From the NCBI GenBank assembly GCA_035500455.1, contig DATJXG010000359.1, positions 1 to 19,149 of the forward strand: a stretch of DNA of 19,149 bases, read 5' to 3'. The notes beneath the pieces are model-generated. The model ran no database searches. It was not told where the DNA came from and saw nothing but the letters and a program-made list of their open reading frames with translations. The stretch comes from DATJXG01 sp035500455 (GTDB lineage Bacteria > Acidobacteriota > Terriglobia > Terriglobales > Acidobacteriaceae). The position numbers were made by a program, and so were the translations under genes. Shown piece by piece: positions 1 through 5,657 of the stretch; the first letter of the stretch is position 1; every line of letters begins with the position of its first letter.

Positions 1-512
1 TCGGTGTGCGGGGTGATGGTTTCAGGATTTACCACGGGCACGACTACGCAGGCATCCGCGACTTTGGCGGTGTAGCCGCCGTTGCGGCCGACCACGCCGC
101 AGATTTTGGCGCCCACCTGCTTGGCATACTGCAGCGCTGACACCAGATTGGCGCTCACACCGCGCTCGGCATCGCCGCCACCCACGGAAAAAATAAACAC
201 CGCATCCTGCGCCCGCAGGCGGCTGCCTTGCAGCCAGTTGCGGTAGGAGGTTTCCCAGCCGTCGTCATTAATGCGCGCGGTCAGTTCGGAGACATTGTCG
301 GTCGGCGCGTAGCACTCCATGCCTGCGATCTTGCGGAAGTCGTTTACCGCGTGGGAAGCATGCCCCGCGCCGCCGCCTACGCCAAGGAAGAACAGGCGCC
401 CGCCCTGGCGACGCACGGCGAGGAGGACCTCCAGCATATCGTCGATGCGGTGTGGGTCGAGTTGCCGCAGGATGGCGATAGCTTCGTCGAGATATTGAGT
501 GGTGTAGGTCAT
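1..512 (-). CDS. gmhA: SIS-domain sedoheptulose-7-phosphate isomerase, GmhA-like (3' end cut by window)
   Basis: Reading the minus strand from the ATG at 512-510 gives an open frame to the window edge, 170 residues without a stop; the C-terminus lies outside. The protein has a sugar-isomerase (SIS) fold signature: a phosphate-loop-like GVGGGAGHASH at about residues 44-54, followed by AVNDFRKIAG, then DNVSELTARINDDGW (72-86) and a second loop FSVGGGD (108-114). GmhA enzymes convert sedoheptulose-7-phosphate to D-glycero-D-manno-heptose-7-phosphate in the cytoplasm, the first committed step of heptose synthesis. The assignment is strengthened by HddA-like and GmhB-like genes just upstream. GAGGA lies about 5 bases before the ATG, supporting the start. 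Oddity: the usual GGSA serine of the first loop is Gly48, and the residue aligning by eye with the catalytic Glu of E. coli GmhA is Asp58. A different SIS phosphosugar isomerase is possible. Confidence 0.8.
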   Translation of the reverse strand, partial: MTYTTQYLDEAIAILRQLDPHRIDDMLEVLLAVRRQGGRLFFLGVGGGAGHASHAVNDFRKIAGMECYAPTDNVSELTARINDDGWETSYRNWLQGSRLRAQDAVFIFSVGGGDAERGVSANLVSALQYAKQVGAKICGVVGRNGGYTAKVADACVVVPVVNPETITPHT

Positions 513-750
513 GAGGTCCTCGGGAAGTTGGCGTTCAAAACTGCCATCCCGAGAGAAGCGAGGGATCCGGGTTCCCGCCGGCGGCGCCAGCAGCGGTGGC
601 TGGCTGAGAGCCTAGATCCCTCGCTTCTCTCGGGATGACAATACATTTGCGGGATGACAGCATTTTCAGAAGGTGGCAGCGAAGCCAGGCGCAAAGCCAG
701 AAGGGGGACGCAAAGCCAGGAGCCGGAAACTGAGAGCTGACAGCTGACAG
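513..750. other. Intergenic gap rich in short repeats
   Basis: This 238-base gap between the galU-like stop and the gmhA-like start contains no gene I can support. It holds a perfect 23-base inverted repeat (545-567 with 615-637), a direct repeat of gggatgaca (632-640 and 651-659), a direct repeat of cgcaaagccag (690-700 and 709-719), and a degenerate heptamer array agctgac (735-759) that runs into the end of the galU-like gene. It looks like a landing zone for several small dispersed repeats. No clear promoter was seen. Confidence 0.6.
545..637. repeat. Perfect 23-bp inverted repeat with 47-base loop
   Basis: The left arm 545-567 (begins catcccgagagaagcg) is the exact reverse complement of the right arm 615-637 (ends cttctctcgggatg). 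The loop 568-614 is GC-rich and itself partly self-complementary. The structure resembles the small MITE-like or REP-like elements that are dispersed in many Acidobacteriota genomes (recollection, not checked). It lies between two genes presumed co-transcribed, so a folded RNA hairpin could attenuate or protect the gmhA-like message. There is no U-tract after either arm, so I do not call it a terminator. Confidence 0.85.
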
Positions 751-759
751 CTAAGAGCT
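735..759. repeat. Degenerate heptamer tandem repeat (agctgac)
   Basis: Two exact copies of agctgac (735-741, 742-748) are followed by agctaag (749-755) and agct (756-759). The stop codon of the galU-like gene (751-753 read on the minus strand, TAG) lies inside this array, so its last codons and stop come from the repeat. Confidence 0.6.
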
Positions 760-1674
760 AATCGTCGAATGCTGACCGTTGAATGCCATCTGCTGCAAGC
801 TCAGCAGATGCTCCCGCAGCGGACCCGACAGTTCGGGGTCTTTTAGCGTGTAGGCGATGTTGGCCTGCAGCAGTCCCAGCTTGCTGCCGGCATCATAGTG
901 GCGGCCTTCGAAGCAGTAGGCGTAAAGCGGCACGTGAGCGGAACACAGGTTGAGCGCATCGGTGAGCTGCAGTTCGCCGTTGAAGCCGGGGCGGGTATGT
1001 TCGATGCTGGCGAAAATTTCCGGCTCCAGAATATAGCGCCCGAAAACTCCGTAGCGTGACGCGGTAGTCCCGGGCCGGGGCCGCTCGATCAGCGAGGTCA
1101 CATTCATGGTCCGGCCACCGCAGCAGGGATCGCGCATTGGCATGACGTCGAGAATTCCGTAGCGCTCTACTTCCGCGGGTTCCACCATCTGCGTAGCCAC
1201 AATGCAGCCGCGATGCTGCTCGTAGCAGTCCATCATTTGCCGCAGACAGGGAACCGGGGCATCGATCAAAGCATCCGGCAGGATCACGGCGAAGGGGGCG
1301 TCTCCAATAAAGGAGCGCGCGGTGCGGACCGCATCCGCCAGCCCCAGCAGTTCCTGCTGCCACACGGTACGGATCTCGACCAACTCGGAAAGGCGGCGGA
1401 TGGCTTCCAGTTCGCCTTCCTGTCCGCGCCGCGCCAGGGCATTTTCCAGCGGACGGTTGCGGTGAAAGTACTCGGCCAGCAGTCCTTTGCCGCGGCTCAC
1501 TACCAGCACCACGCTCTCGATCCCGCTGGCGGCGGCTTCTTCCACGGCATACTGGATGAGCGGCCGCGCCGCCACCGGCAGCATTTCCTTCGGCACCACC
1601 TTGGTGACGGGCAGAAAGCGAATCCCCAGGCCGGCGGCTGGTATTACGGCTTTGCGGATAGGGGACGAACCCAT
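751..1674 (-). CDS. galU: UTP-glucose-1-phosphate uridylyltransferase family (GalU-like)
   Basis: This 307-residue protein carries the GalU nucleotide-binding signature PAAGLGIRFLPVTKVVPKEML at residues 12-32. It also has a metal-binding loop ILPDALID (131-138), the sugar-phosphate region SLIERPRPG (194-202), GRYILEPEIF (212-221), the GELQLTDAL segment (233-241) and YDAGSK (260-265). GalU makes UDP-glucose from UTP and glucose-1-phosphate, supplying UDP-glucose and, after epimerisation, UDP-galactose. The nearby GalE-like epimerase and the sugar-phosphate transferase could both use its product. Length is normal for GalU. Oddities: the usual VDKP after the signature reads AARP, the conserved Lys of the E-K-P triplet is Arg (ERP, 197-199), and the usual GLGHAV reads GLADAV (111-116). 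The family is clear, but the exact sugar or nucleotide specificity is not. The ATG at 1674 has no obvious Shine-Dalgarno; 75 bases separate it from the upstream methyltransferase. Confidence 0.8.
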   Translation of the reverse strand: MGSSPIRKAVIPAAGLGIRFLPVTKVVPKEMLPVAARPLIQYAVEEAAASGIESVVLVVSRGKGLLAEYFHRNRPLENALARRGQEGELEAIRRLSELVEIRTVWQQELLGLADAVRTARSFIGDAPFAVILPDALIDAPVPCLRQMMDCYEQHRGCIVATQMVEPAEVERYGILDVMPMRDPCCGGRTMNVTSLIERPRPGTTASRYGVFGRYILEPEIFASIEHTRPGFNGELQLTDALNLCSAHVPLYAYCFEGRHYDAGSKLGLLQANIAYTLKDPELSGPLREHLLSLQQMAFNGQHSTISS

Positions 1675-1749
1675 GGCGTGGCGCTGCAGTTCTGGAGTCT
1701 TGAGCGGAAGAATCAGAGCAAAAGCGTCCGGCAGTTTTTGCGAGAGCGA

Positions 1750-2658
1750 TCAGCGCGCGACTTTGCGCGCTACGATGGCGGTGGAGTAGCCGGCTACGAC
1801 CCGGCCGAACGACACCACCCGCAGAAGTTCCGAACCGGCGCGGACCGCGGCCTTGGCCAGGTCCCGGGCCGCGACCCGATTGAAAATGATGGGTGCGCTT
1901 TGCAAAGCGATCTTGCGGAAACCGCACCTCTCAACCAGGTTGGTAATGGTTCGTGGCTCGAAGGAGCAGAGATGCTGCGGGGGATCAAAGCCCACCAGCC
2001 GACGGTGGCCCGCGGCCATCCAGTAGGGATCGGAGAATCCCAACGCCGATCGAATGCGGCCGACAACGGCGTGAAAGCGAGCATCAGGAACTACCAGCAC
2101 CACGATGCCGTCGTCCACCAGCAGATCGCGCAAGCCGCAGAGCGCGGCCCTGGGCTCCCGCAGATGCTCCAGCACATTCAGCATGCTGACCACATCGAAC
2201 GGCCCGCCCCGCGGCGCCACCAGGAACTCTTCCACGGTTCCGGTATAAGTGGGGATCTTGTTTTCCGAGCGCGCGAACTCGCCGTTCCGGGCAGAGGGCT
2301 CCACGCCGTACACCTCGAATCCGGCCGCCCGCATGCATAGGAGAAAGTTGCCGCGGGAACTGCCGATATCGACGATGGAGCCATGACGGCGGTGGCTAAG
2401 AACAATCTTGCGCATGGCGCGGTCGAACGGTTCCTCGGCATCGCCGCGCCAGGTCTGCTCCTGTTCGAAGCCGGAGTAGAAGTCTTGCAACTCGCGGTCG
2501 CTGGGCTGGGGATTCACATAGCGCAGGCCGCAATCGCGGCAGGCGACGATGCGATAGCCGCCGCCTTCAAGGAAAACGTCGTAGGCCGTGCTATCGCAGG
2601 CGCGGCAGCTTACTTCGAGGCGGACGTCACGAGTTGATAAGAGTTCAGGAGCAGCCAT
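1750..2658 (-). CDS. Class I SAM methyltransferase with N-terminal four-cysteine zinc motif
   Basis: The 302-residue protein starts with a zinc-ribbon-like module (CxxC at 18-21, CxxC at 40-43) ending in GLRYVNPQPSDREL. A Rossmann methyltransferase domain follows: SAM motif I VDIGSSRGNF (96-105), the acidic residue in GVEPS (118-122), and FDVVSMLNVLEH (154-165). This layout is typical of methyltransferases in O-antigen and capsule clusters, where they methylate sugars or sugar nucleotides. The acceptor cannot be read from sequence. It lies between the GmhB-like and GalU-like genes, so a heptose or nucleotide-sugar acceptor is possible. The gap to the upstream GmhB-like gene is only 30 bases, consistent with one transcript. 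The start at 2658 is preferred because the zinc motif begins soon after it. A second protein of the same layout is encoded at 13692-14612. Confidence 0.85.
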   Translation of the reverse strand: MAAPELLSTRDVRLEVSCRACDSTAYDVFLEGGGYRIVACRDCGLRYVNPQPSDRELQDFYSGFEQEQTWRGDAEEPFDRAMRKIVLSHRRHGSIVDIGSSRGNFLLCMRAAGFEVYGVEPSARNGEFARSENKIPTYTGTVEEFLVAPRGGPFDVVSMLNVLEHLREPRAALCGLRDLLVDDGIVVLVVPDARFHAVVGRIRSALGFSDPYWMAAGHRRLVGFDPPQHLCSFEPRTITNLVERCGFRKIALQSAPIIFNRVAARDLAKAAVRAGSELLRVVSFGRVVAGYSTAIVARKVAR

Positions 2659-2688
2659 GAGAAATGCCTGGCGCTTTTCTGATGCGGG

Positions 2689-3357
2689 CTAGAGGTGCGC
2701 GGCGATGGGGGATTCCGTGTGGTTCCCATTCGATCGAAGACGACGGCGGGAAGCAGCAGAGACTTCTTCGCGTATGATCTGCGCGGCCTCCCAAAGGTCC
2801 TTAGCTACGAACGTAGGACGCAGGTCCGCGGGGTGAATGAACTGGCAATGCTCACATTTCCAGCGACCGACGAAAACCGTGCGGCATCCGGCGTGGGCGC
2901 CGGCTTCGATATCGGTAAGGCCATCTCCGACCATGAAGGAATCGGCGAGAGAAATGCCAAGATCGCGCGCCGCCTGGCGCAGCATTCCGATTCCCGGCTT
3001 GCGGCAAGCGCAGCGTTTGCGCAATGCCTTGACGCGTGCCTCGGGGTGATGGAGGCAGTAATAGATGGCGTCAATGCGGGCGCCCGCAGGCTTAAGCGCC
3101 GCCAGAAGCTTTTTATCGAACTGGCGGAGAGTGGCGGCGTCAAAGTGGTTCTTGGCGATTCCCGGCTGGTTGGAAGCGACGACCACGAGGAAGCCGAGAT
3201 CGTTGAGTAGCCGCACTGCTTTGGCCACGCCGGGCAGCACGCGAAACTGGGCGAGCGTGAAGGGAGAGTCAACAATTCCCGCGTCCTGATGGTAGATGAG
3301 CGGGTTGATGACGCCGTCGCGATCGAGAAAGACTGCGGGTTCTTGGGTGTTTGTCAT
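2689..3357 (-). CDS. gmhB: HAD-superfamily heptose-1,7-bisphosphate phosphatase, GmhB-like
   Basis: With the ATG at 3357 the protein is 222 residues. It shows the HAD motifs in order: DRDG nucleophile loop (Asp12, Asp14), ASNQPGI (61-67), Lys120 in CRKPG, and VGDGLTDIEAG (143-153). The GmhB-type zinc site is visible as Cys101 and His103 (CLHHPE) with Cys116 and Cys118 (CACRKP). GmhB removes the C7 phosphate from D-glycero-D-manno-heptose-1,7-bisphosphate; histidinol-phosphate phosphatases share the fold. The HddA-like kinase immediately upstream supports the heptose role. The frame stays open upstream to an ATG at 3429, but those 24 extra codons lie within an inverted repeat and the DxD loop normally sits near the N-terminus. 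Oddities: an extra CxxC (168-171), a C-terminal tail longer than the roughly 190-residue family norm, and no good Shine-Dalgarno before 3357. Confidence 0.85.
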   Translation of the reverse strand: MTNTQEPAVFLDRDGVINPLIYHQDAGIVDSPFTLAQFRVLPGVAKAVRLLNDLGFLVVVASNQPGIAKNHFDAATLRQFDKKLLAALKPAGARIDAIYYCLHHPEARVKALRKRCACRKPGIGMLRQAARDLGISLADSFMVGDGLTDIEAGAHAGCRTVFVGRWKCEHCQFIHPADLRPTFVAKDLWEAAQIIREEVSAASRRRLRSNGNHTESPIAAHL

Positions 3358-3452
3358 GTAGGCGCGGGCGTCCTCGCCCGTGCGAGCCAGTGGTCCAAAA
3401 ACTATGTGAGGTCTCGGAACAAGGCGCACGCGCGAGGACGCGCGCGCCTACA
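3357..3452. repeat. Near-perfect 28-bp inverted repeat filling the hddA-gmhB gap
   Basis: The left arm from 3357 (tgtaggcgcgggcgtcctcg onward, to about 3384) and the right arm at about 3425-3452 are reverse complements over about 28 bases with two mismatches. The element fills the gap almost exactly: one end touches the start codon of the GmhB-like gene and the other touches the stop codon of the HddA-like gene. It differs in sequence from the other intergenic inverted repeats in this window. Confidence 0.8.
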
Positions 3453-4532
3453 TCACGCGTGCGCCCAGGCGACGGGTGATCCTACCGCGCGCACGTGATT
3501 ATTCCGCTCCTGGCGCTGCATGTGGGCCAGGCGTCCGTCGCGAGACACGATGTCGAACACTACCTTGCTGCCCTCGAACTCGAAGCGGAAGTTCAACTCG
3601 CGCAGTCCGGCTTGCACCATGGCCTCGCGCAGGCGCGCCTTGTTTTGTTCGCAGTACAGCATGAGGAAGCCGCCGCCGCCAGCGCCGCAAATCTTTCCTC
3701 CCAGCGCGCCATTATGGCGGGCAAGGTCATACCAGGCGTCAATCTGCGGATTGCTGATGGTTCCCGCCAGGCGCTTCTTCGCCTGCCAGTGAATATCGAG
3801 CAGCTCGCCGAAGCGCCGCAGATTGCCGCTGGCGATGGCGTTGCCGGTTTCAATGCCGATGTCTTTGATCTCCTGCAAACTGCCGACGACGGTGCGATCG
3901 TTCTTCCTGGTGGCTCCATCCTGCTTTTCCAGGATGGTCGCCGCGTCGCGCGCCGCTCCGGTGTAAAAGAGCATGAGGTTATTTTCCAGCGTGTTCACCA
4001 GTTCCGTGCTCAGCGCGGGATGCGAGACTTTAACCTGGCCATCCTTGGCGATGTCGAGCATGGTGAGCGCGCCGAAGGCCGCCATGTACTGGTCCTGCTT
4101 ACCGATGGGCTTGCCCAGGCGCTCCAGTTCGATGTCGCAGGCTTCCTCGGCCAGGTCCTGGGTGCTGACCGGAGTTCTGGTCAGGGTATGCAGGGCGTTG
4201 AGCAGGCCCACGAGGTAGGCGCTCGAGGAGCCGAGGCCGGTGCCGGCGGGAATGTCGGCGATGGAGACGACCTCGATGCCATTGTCGATCTGAAACAGCC
4301 GCAACGCCTCGCGCACCAGGGTGTGCTGCACTTCATCGACCGAGTTCACCAGTTCGGTCTTGCTGTACTGCACGCGGATGAAGTCGTCGAGGATCGGCGT
4401 ATTGACGTTCAGGTACATATATTTGTCAATGGCGACGGCCAGGATGAATCCGCCATGTTCGCGGTAGAAGGAAGGCAGGTCGGTGCCGCCGCCGCCCAGG
4501 GTGATGCGAAAGGGAGTTTTGGTAATGATCAT
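3453..4532 (-). CDS. hddA: GHMP-family D-glycero-D-manno-heptose-7-phosphate kinase, HddA-like
   Basis: The 359-residue protein has the three GHMP kinase motifs: N-terminal TPFRITLGGGGTDLPSF (6-22), the ATP loop PAGTGLGSSSA (95-105), and the glycine-rich C-terminal GAGGGGFLML (283-292). The GGGTD form near the N-terminus is characteristic of HddA and related sugar kinases such as those acting on heptose or fucose. HddA phosphorylates D-glycero-alpha-D-manno-heptose-7-phosphate at C1, feeding GmhB and then HddC in the GDP-heptose pathway. Clustering with GmhA-like and GmhB-like genes makes this reading stronger than a fucokinase reading. GAGGAG lies 3-8 bases before the ATG at 4532, a good ribosome site. 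The last 20 residues or so (from about 340) look like an unconserved tail. Confidence 0.85.
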   Translation of the reverse strand: MIITKTPFRITLGGGGTDLPSFYREHGGFILAVAIDKYMYLNVNTPILDDFIRVQYSKTELVNSVDEVQHTLVREALRLFQIDNGIEVVSIADIPAGTGLGSSSAYLVGLLNALHTLTRTPVSTQDLAEEACDIELERLGKPIGKQDQYMAAFGALTMLDIAKDGQVKVSHPALSTELVNTLENNLMLFYTGAARDAATILEKQDGATRKNDRTVVGSLQEIKDIGIETGNAIASGNLRRFGELLDIHWQAKKRLAGTISNPQIDAWYDLARHNGALGGKICGAGGGGFLMLYCEQNKARLREAMVQAGLRELNFRFEFEGSKVVFDIVSRDGRLAHMQRQERNNHVRAVGSPVAWAHA

Positions 4533-4585
4533 GGGCTCCTCGGTTTAGTGCGAACTCCGGTGCAGTGTGGGTTGGGAAACGAACG

Positions 4586-4617
4586 GTGTAGGGACGGGGC
4601 AAGCCTCGTCCCTACAC
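4586..4617. repeat. Hairpin-forming inverted repeat overlapping the epimerase stop codon
   Basis: Bases 4586-4596 (gtgtagggacg) pair exactly with 4607-4617, and the pairing continues through one G-T wobble almost to the centre, giving about 15 paired positions with a minimal loop. The stop codon (TAG, 4614-4612) of the GalE-like gene lies inside the right arm, so the repeat supplies its final codons and stop. It is a different family from the other repeats here. There is no U-tract, so it is not called a terminator. Confidence 0.8.
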
Positions 4618-5556
4618 GGTTTGTGGCTGCTGAACTGTCTGCTGGAAGAACGCTACCGTTTTGCGGGCGCCTTCTTCGAGGTTGACGCGCGGCTTCCAGC
4701 CCAGGATGCGCGCGGCCTTGCTGATGTCGAGGCAGATCGCGTCGATCTCTCCGGGACGCTTGGGGACGTAGCGGGCTTTCAGTTCCGGGTGGCCCAGCCG
4801 GCTGCTGGTCGCGGAAAAGACTTGCTGGTCGGTGGTGGGCACGCCGTTGGCGATGTTGAAAATTTCTCCCGCGCCTCTTTCCAGGGCGCACACGTTGGCC
4901 TGGGCAACGTCATCGATGTAAACGTAGTCGCGAATTTTGCTGCCGTCGCCGTAAATCACCGGCTGGATGCCGGCCAGAATCTGCTCGCTGAAGATGGCGA
5001 ACACGCCGGCTTCGCCCTGCGAACTCTGCCGCGGGCCGTACACATTGCCGTAGCGCAGCACCACGTAATTGATTCCATACAGGAACGAGAACGTAAAAAG
5101 ATAGTGCTCCACCGTGTGCTTGCTGATGCCGTAGGGCGTGATCGGATTGATTGGACATTCCTCGGTGACCGGAAGGCTCTTGGGCTCGCCGTAGGCCGCG
5201 CCCGCGGTGGAGACGTAGATGATGCGCCGCGTCTTGTGCGCCACGGCCGCTTCCAGCAGGTTCAGCGATCCCAGAATGTTGACCCGGGCATCGAACAGCG
5301 GCTCGCGCACCCCGCGGCGGACATCCATCTGGGCCGCGTGGTGATTCACTACCTCGGGCTGAACGGCGTCGAACACCTGATCGACAAAGGCGCGGTCCTG
5401 AATGTCGCCTTCGAAAAAGCGCGCCCGGGGATTCAGATTGCGGCGCGAGCCGCGAGAGAGGTCATCGAGGATCGAAACTTCGTGCCCCAGGTTGATGTAC
5501 GCATCGGCGACGTGCGAGGCGATGAAGCCTGCGCCGCCAGTGACCAGGATTTTCAT
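4612..5556 (-). CDS. NAD-dependent sugar-nucleotide epimerase, GalE-like (extended SDR)
   Basis: This 314-residue protein is an extended short-chain dehydrogenase. It shows the NAD loop GGAGFIASH (7-15), an acidic DDL after the second strand, the HHAAQMDVRRGV segment (72-83), the catalytic YVST region (114-117) and the YGISK pair Tyr142 and Lys146. RYGNVYGPRQ and the RDYVYIDDVA segment (209-218) are typical of UDP-glucose 4-epimerases. The likely role is C4 epimerisation of a UDP-hexose (Glc/Gal or GlcNAc/GalNAc) for the repeat unit, with UDP-glucose from the GalU-like gene. Because it sits directly upstream of the HddA-like gene, a role on a heptose nucleotide cannot be excluded. GAGG lies about 4 bases before the ATG at 5556. 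The stop codon falls inside an inverted repeat (4586-4617). Confidence 0.85.
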   Translation of the reverse strand: MKILVTGGAGFIASHVADAYINLGHEVSILDDLSRGSRRNLNPRARFFEGDIQDRAFVDQVFDAVQPEVVNHHAAQMDVRRGVREPLFDARVNILGSLNLLEAAVAHKTRRIIYVSTAGAAYGEPKSLPVTEECPINPITPYGISKHTVEHYLFTFSFLYGINYVVLRYGNVYGPRQSSQGEAGVFAIFSEQILAGIQPVIYGDGSKIRDYVYIDDVAQANVCALERGAGEIFNIANGVPTTDQQVFSATSSRLGHPELKARYVPKRPGEIDAICLDISKAARILGWKPRVNLEEGARKTVAFFQQTVQQPQTV

Positions 5557-5580
5557 GATTCCTCGTTAAAGTACGTGGTG

Positions 5581-5651
5581 TTCTTTGTGTCCTTTGCGAC
5601 CGTTGCGGTCAAGAAGCTTGAAACCGCAAAGATCGCAAAGGACGCGAAGAA
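5581..5651. repeat. Imperfect 29-bp inverted repeat (ctttgcg type)
   Basis: Arms 5581-5609 and 5623-5651 are reverse complements over 29 bases with a handful of mismatches. The short loop (5610-5622) itself contains caag/cttg that can pair. The core (tcctttgcg and cgcaaagga) resembles a dispersed repeat common in environmental genomes (recollection, unverified). It sits just after the stop of the sugar-phosphate transferase gene and 25 bases before the epimerase start. On the minus strand it would be transcribed as a hairpin between two co-directional genes. There is no clear U-tract. Confidence 0.8.
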
Positions 5652-5657
5652 AAGCCC

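Noticed and set aside
509..694. Short minus-strand frame (61 codons) in the galU/gmhA gap
   Set aside because: Its sequence is a translation of the inverted repeat at 545-637 and is not a gene.
893..1927. Minus-strand open frame of 344 codons overlapping the galU-like gene
   Set aside because: It is another frame of the GalU-like gene, very rich in Arg, Gly and Ala, with no motif; the GalU frame carries the full signature.
3358..3429. Longer N-terminus for the GmhB-like protein (start at 3429)
   Set aside because: The 24 extra codons lie in the inverted-repeat gap, and HAD phosphatases of this type start a few residues before the DxD loop.
3495..4685. Plus-strand open frame of 396 codons
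   Set aside because: It lies antisense to the HddA-like gene, has no recognisable motif, and reflects codon bias of the GC-rich real gene on the minus strand.
5581..5651. Inverted repeat considered as a Rho-independent terminator
   Set aside because: It has long imperfect arms and no U-tract on the transcribed strand; it looks like a dispersed repeat.
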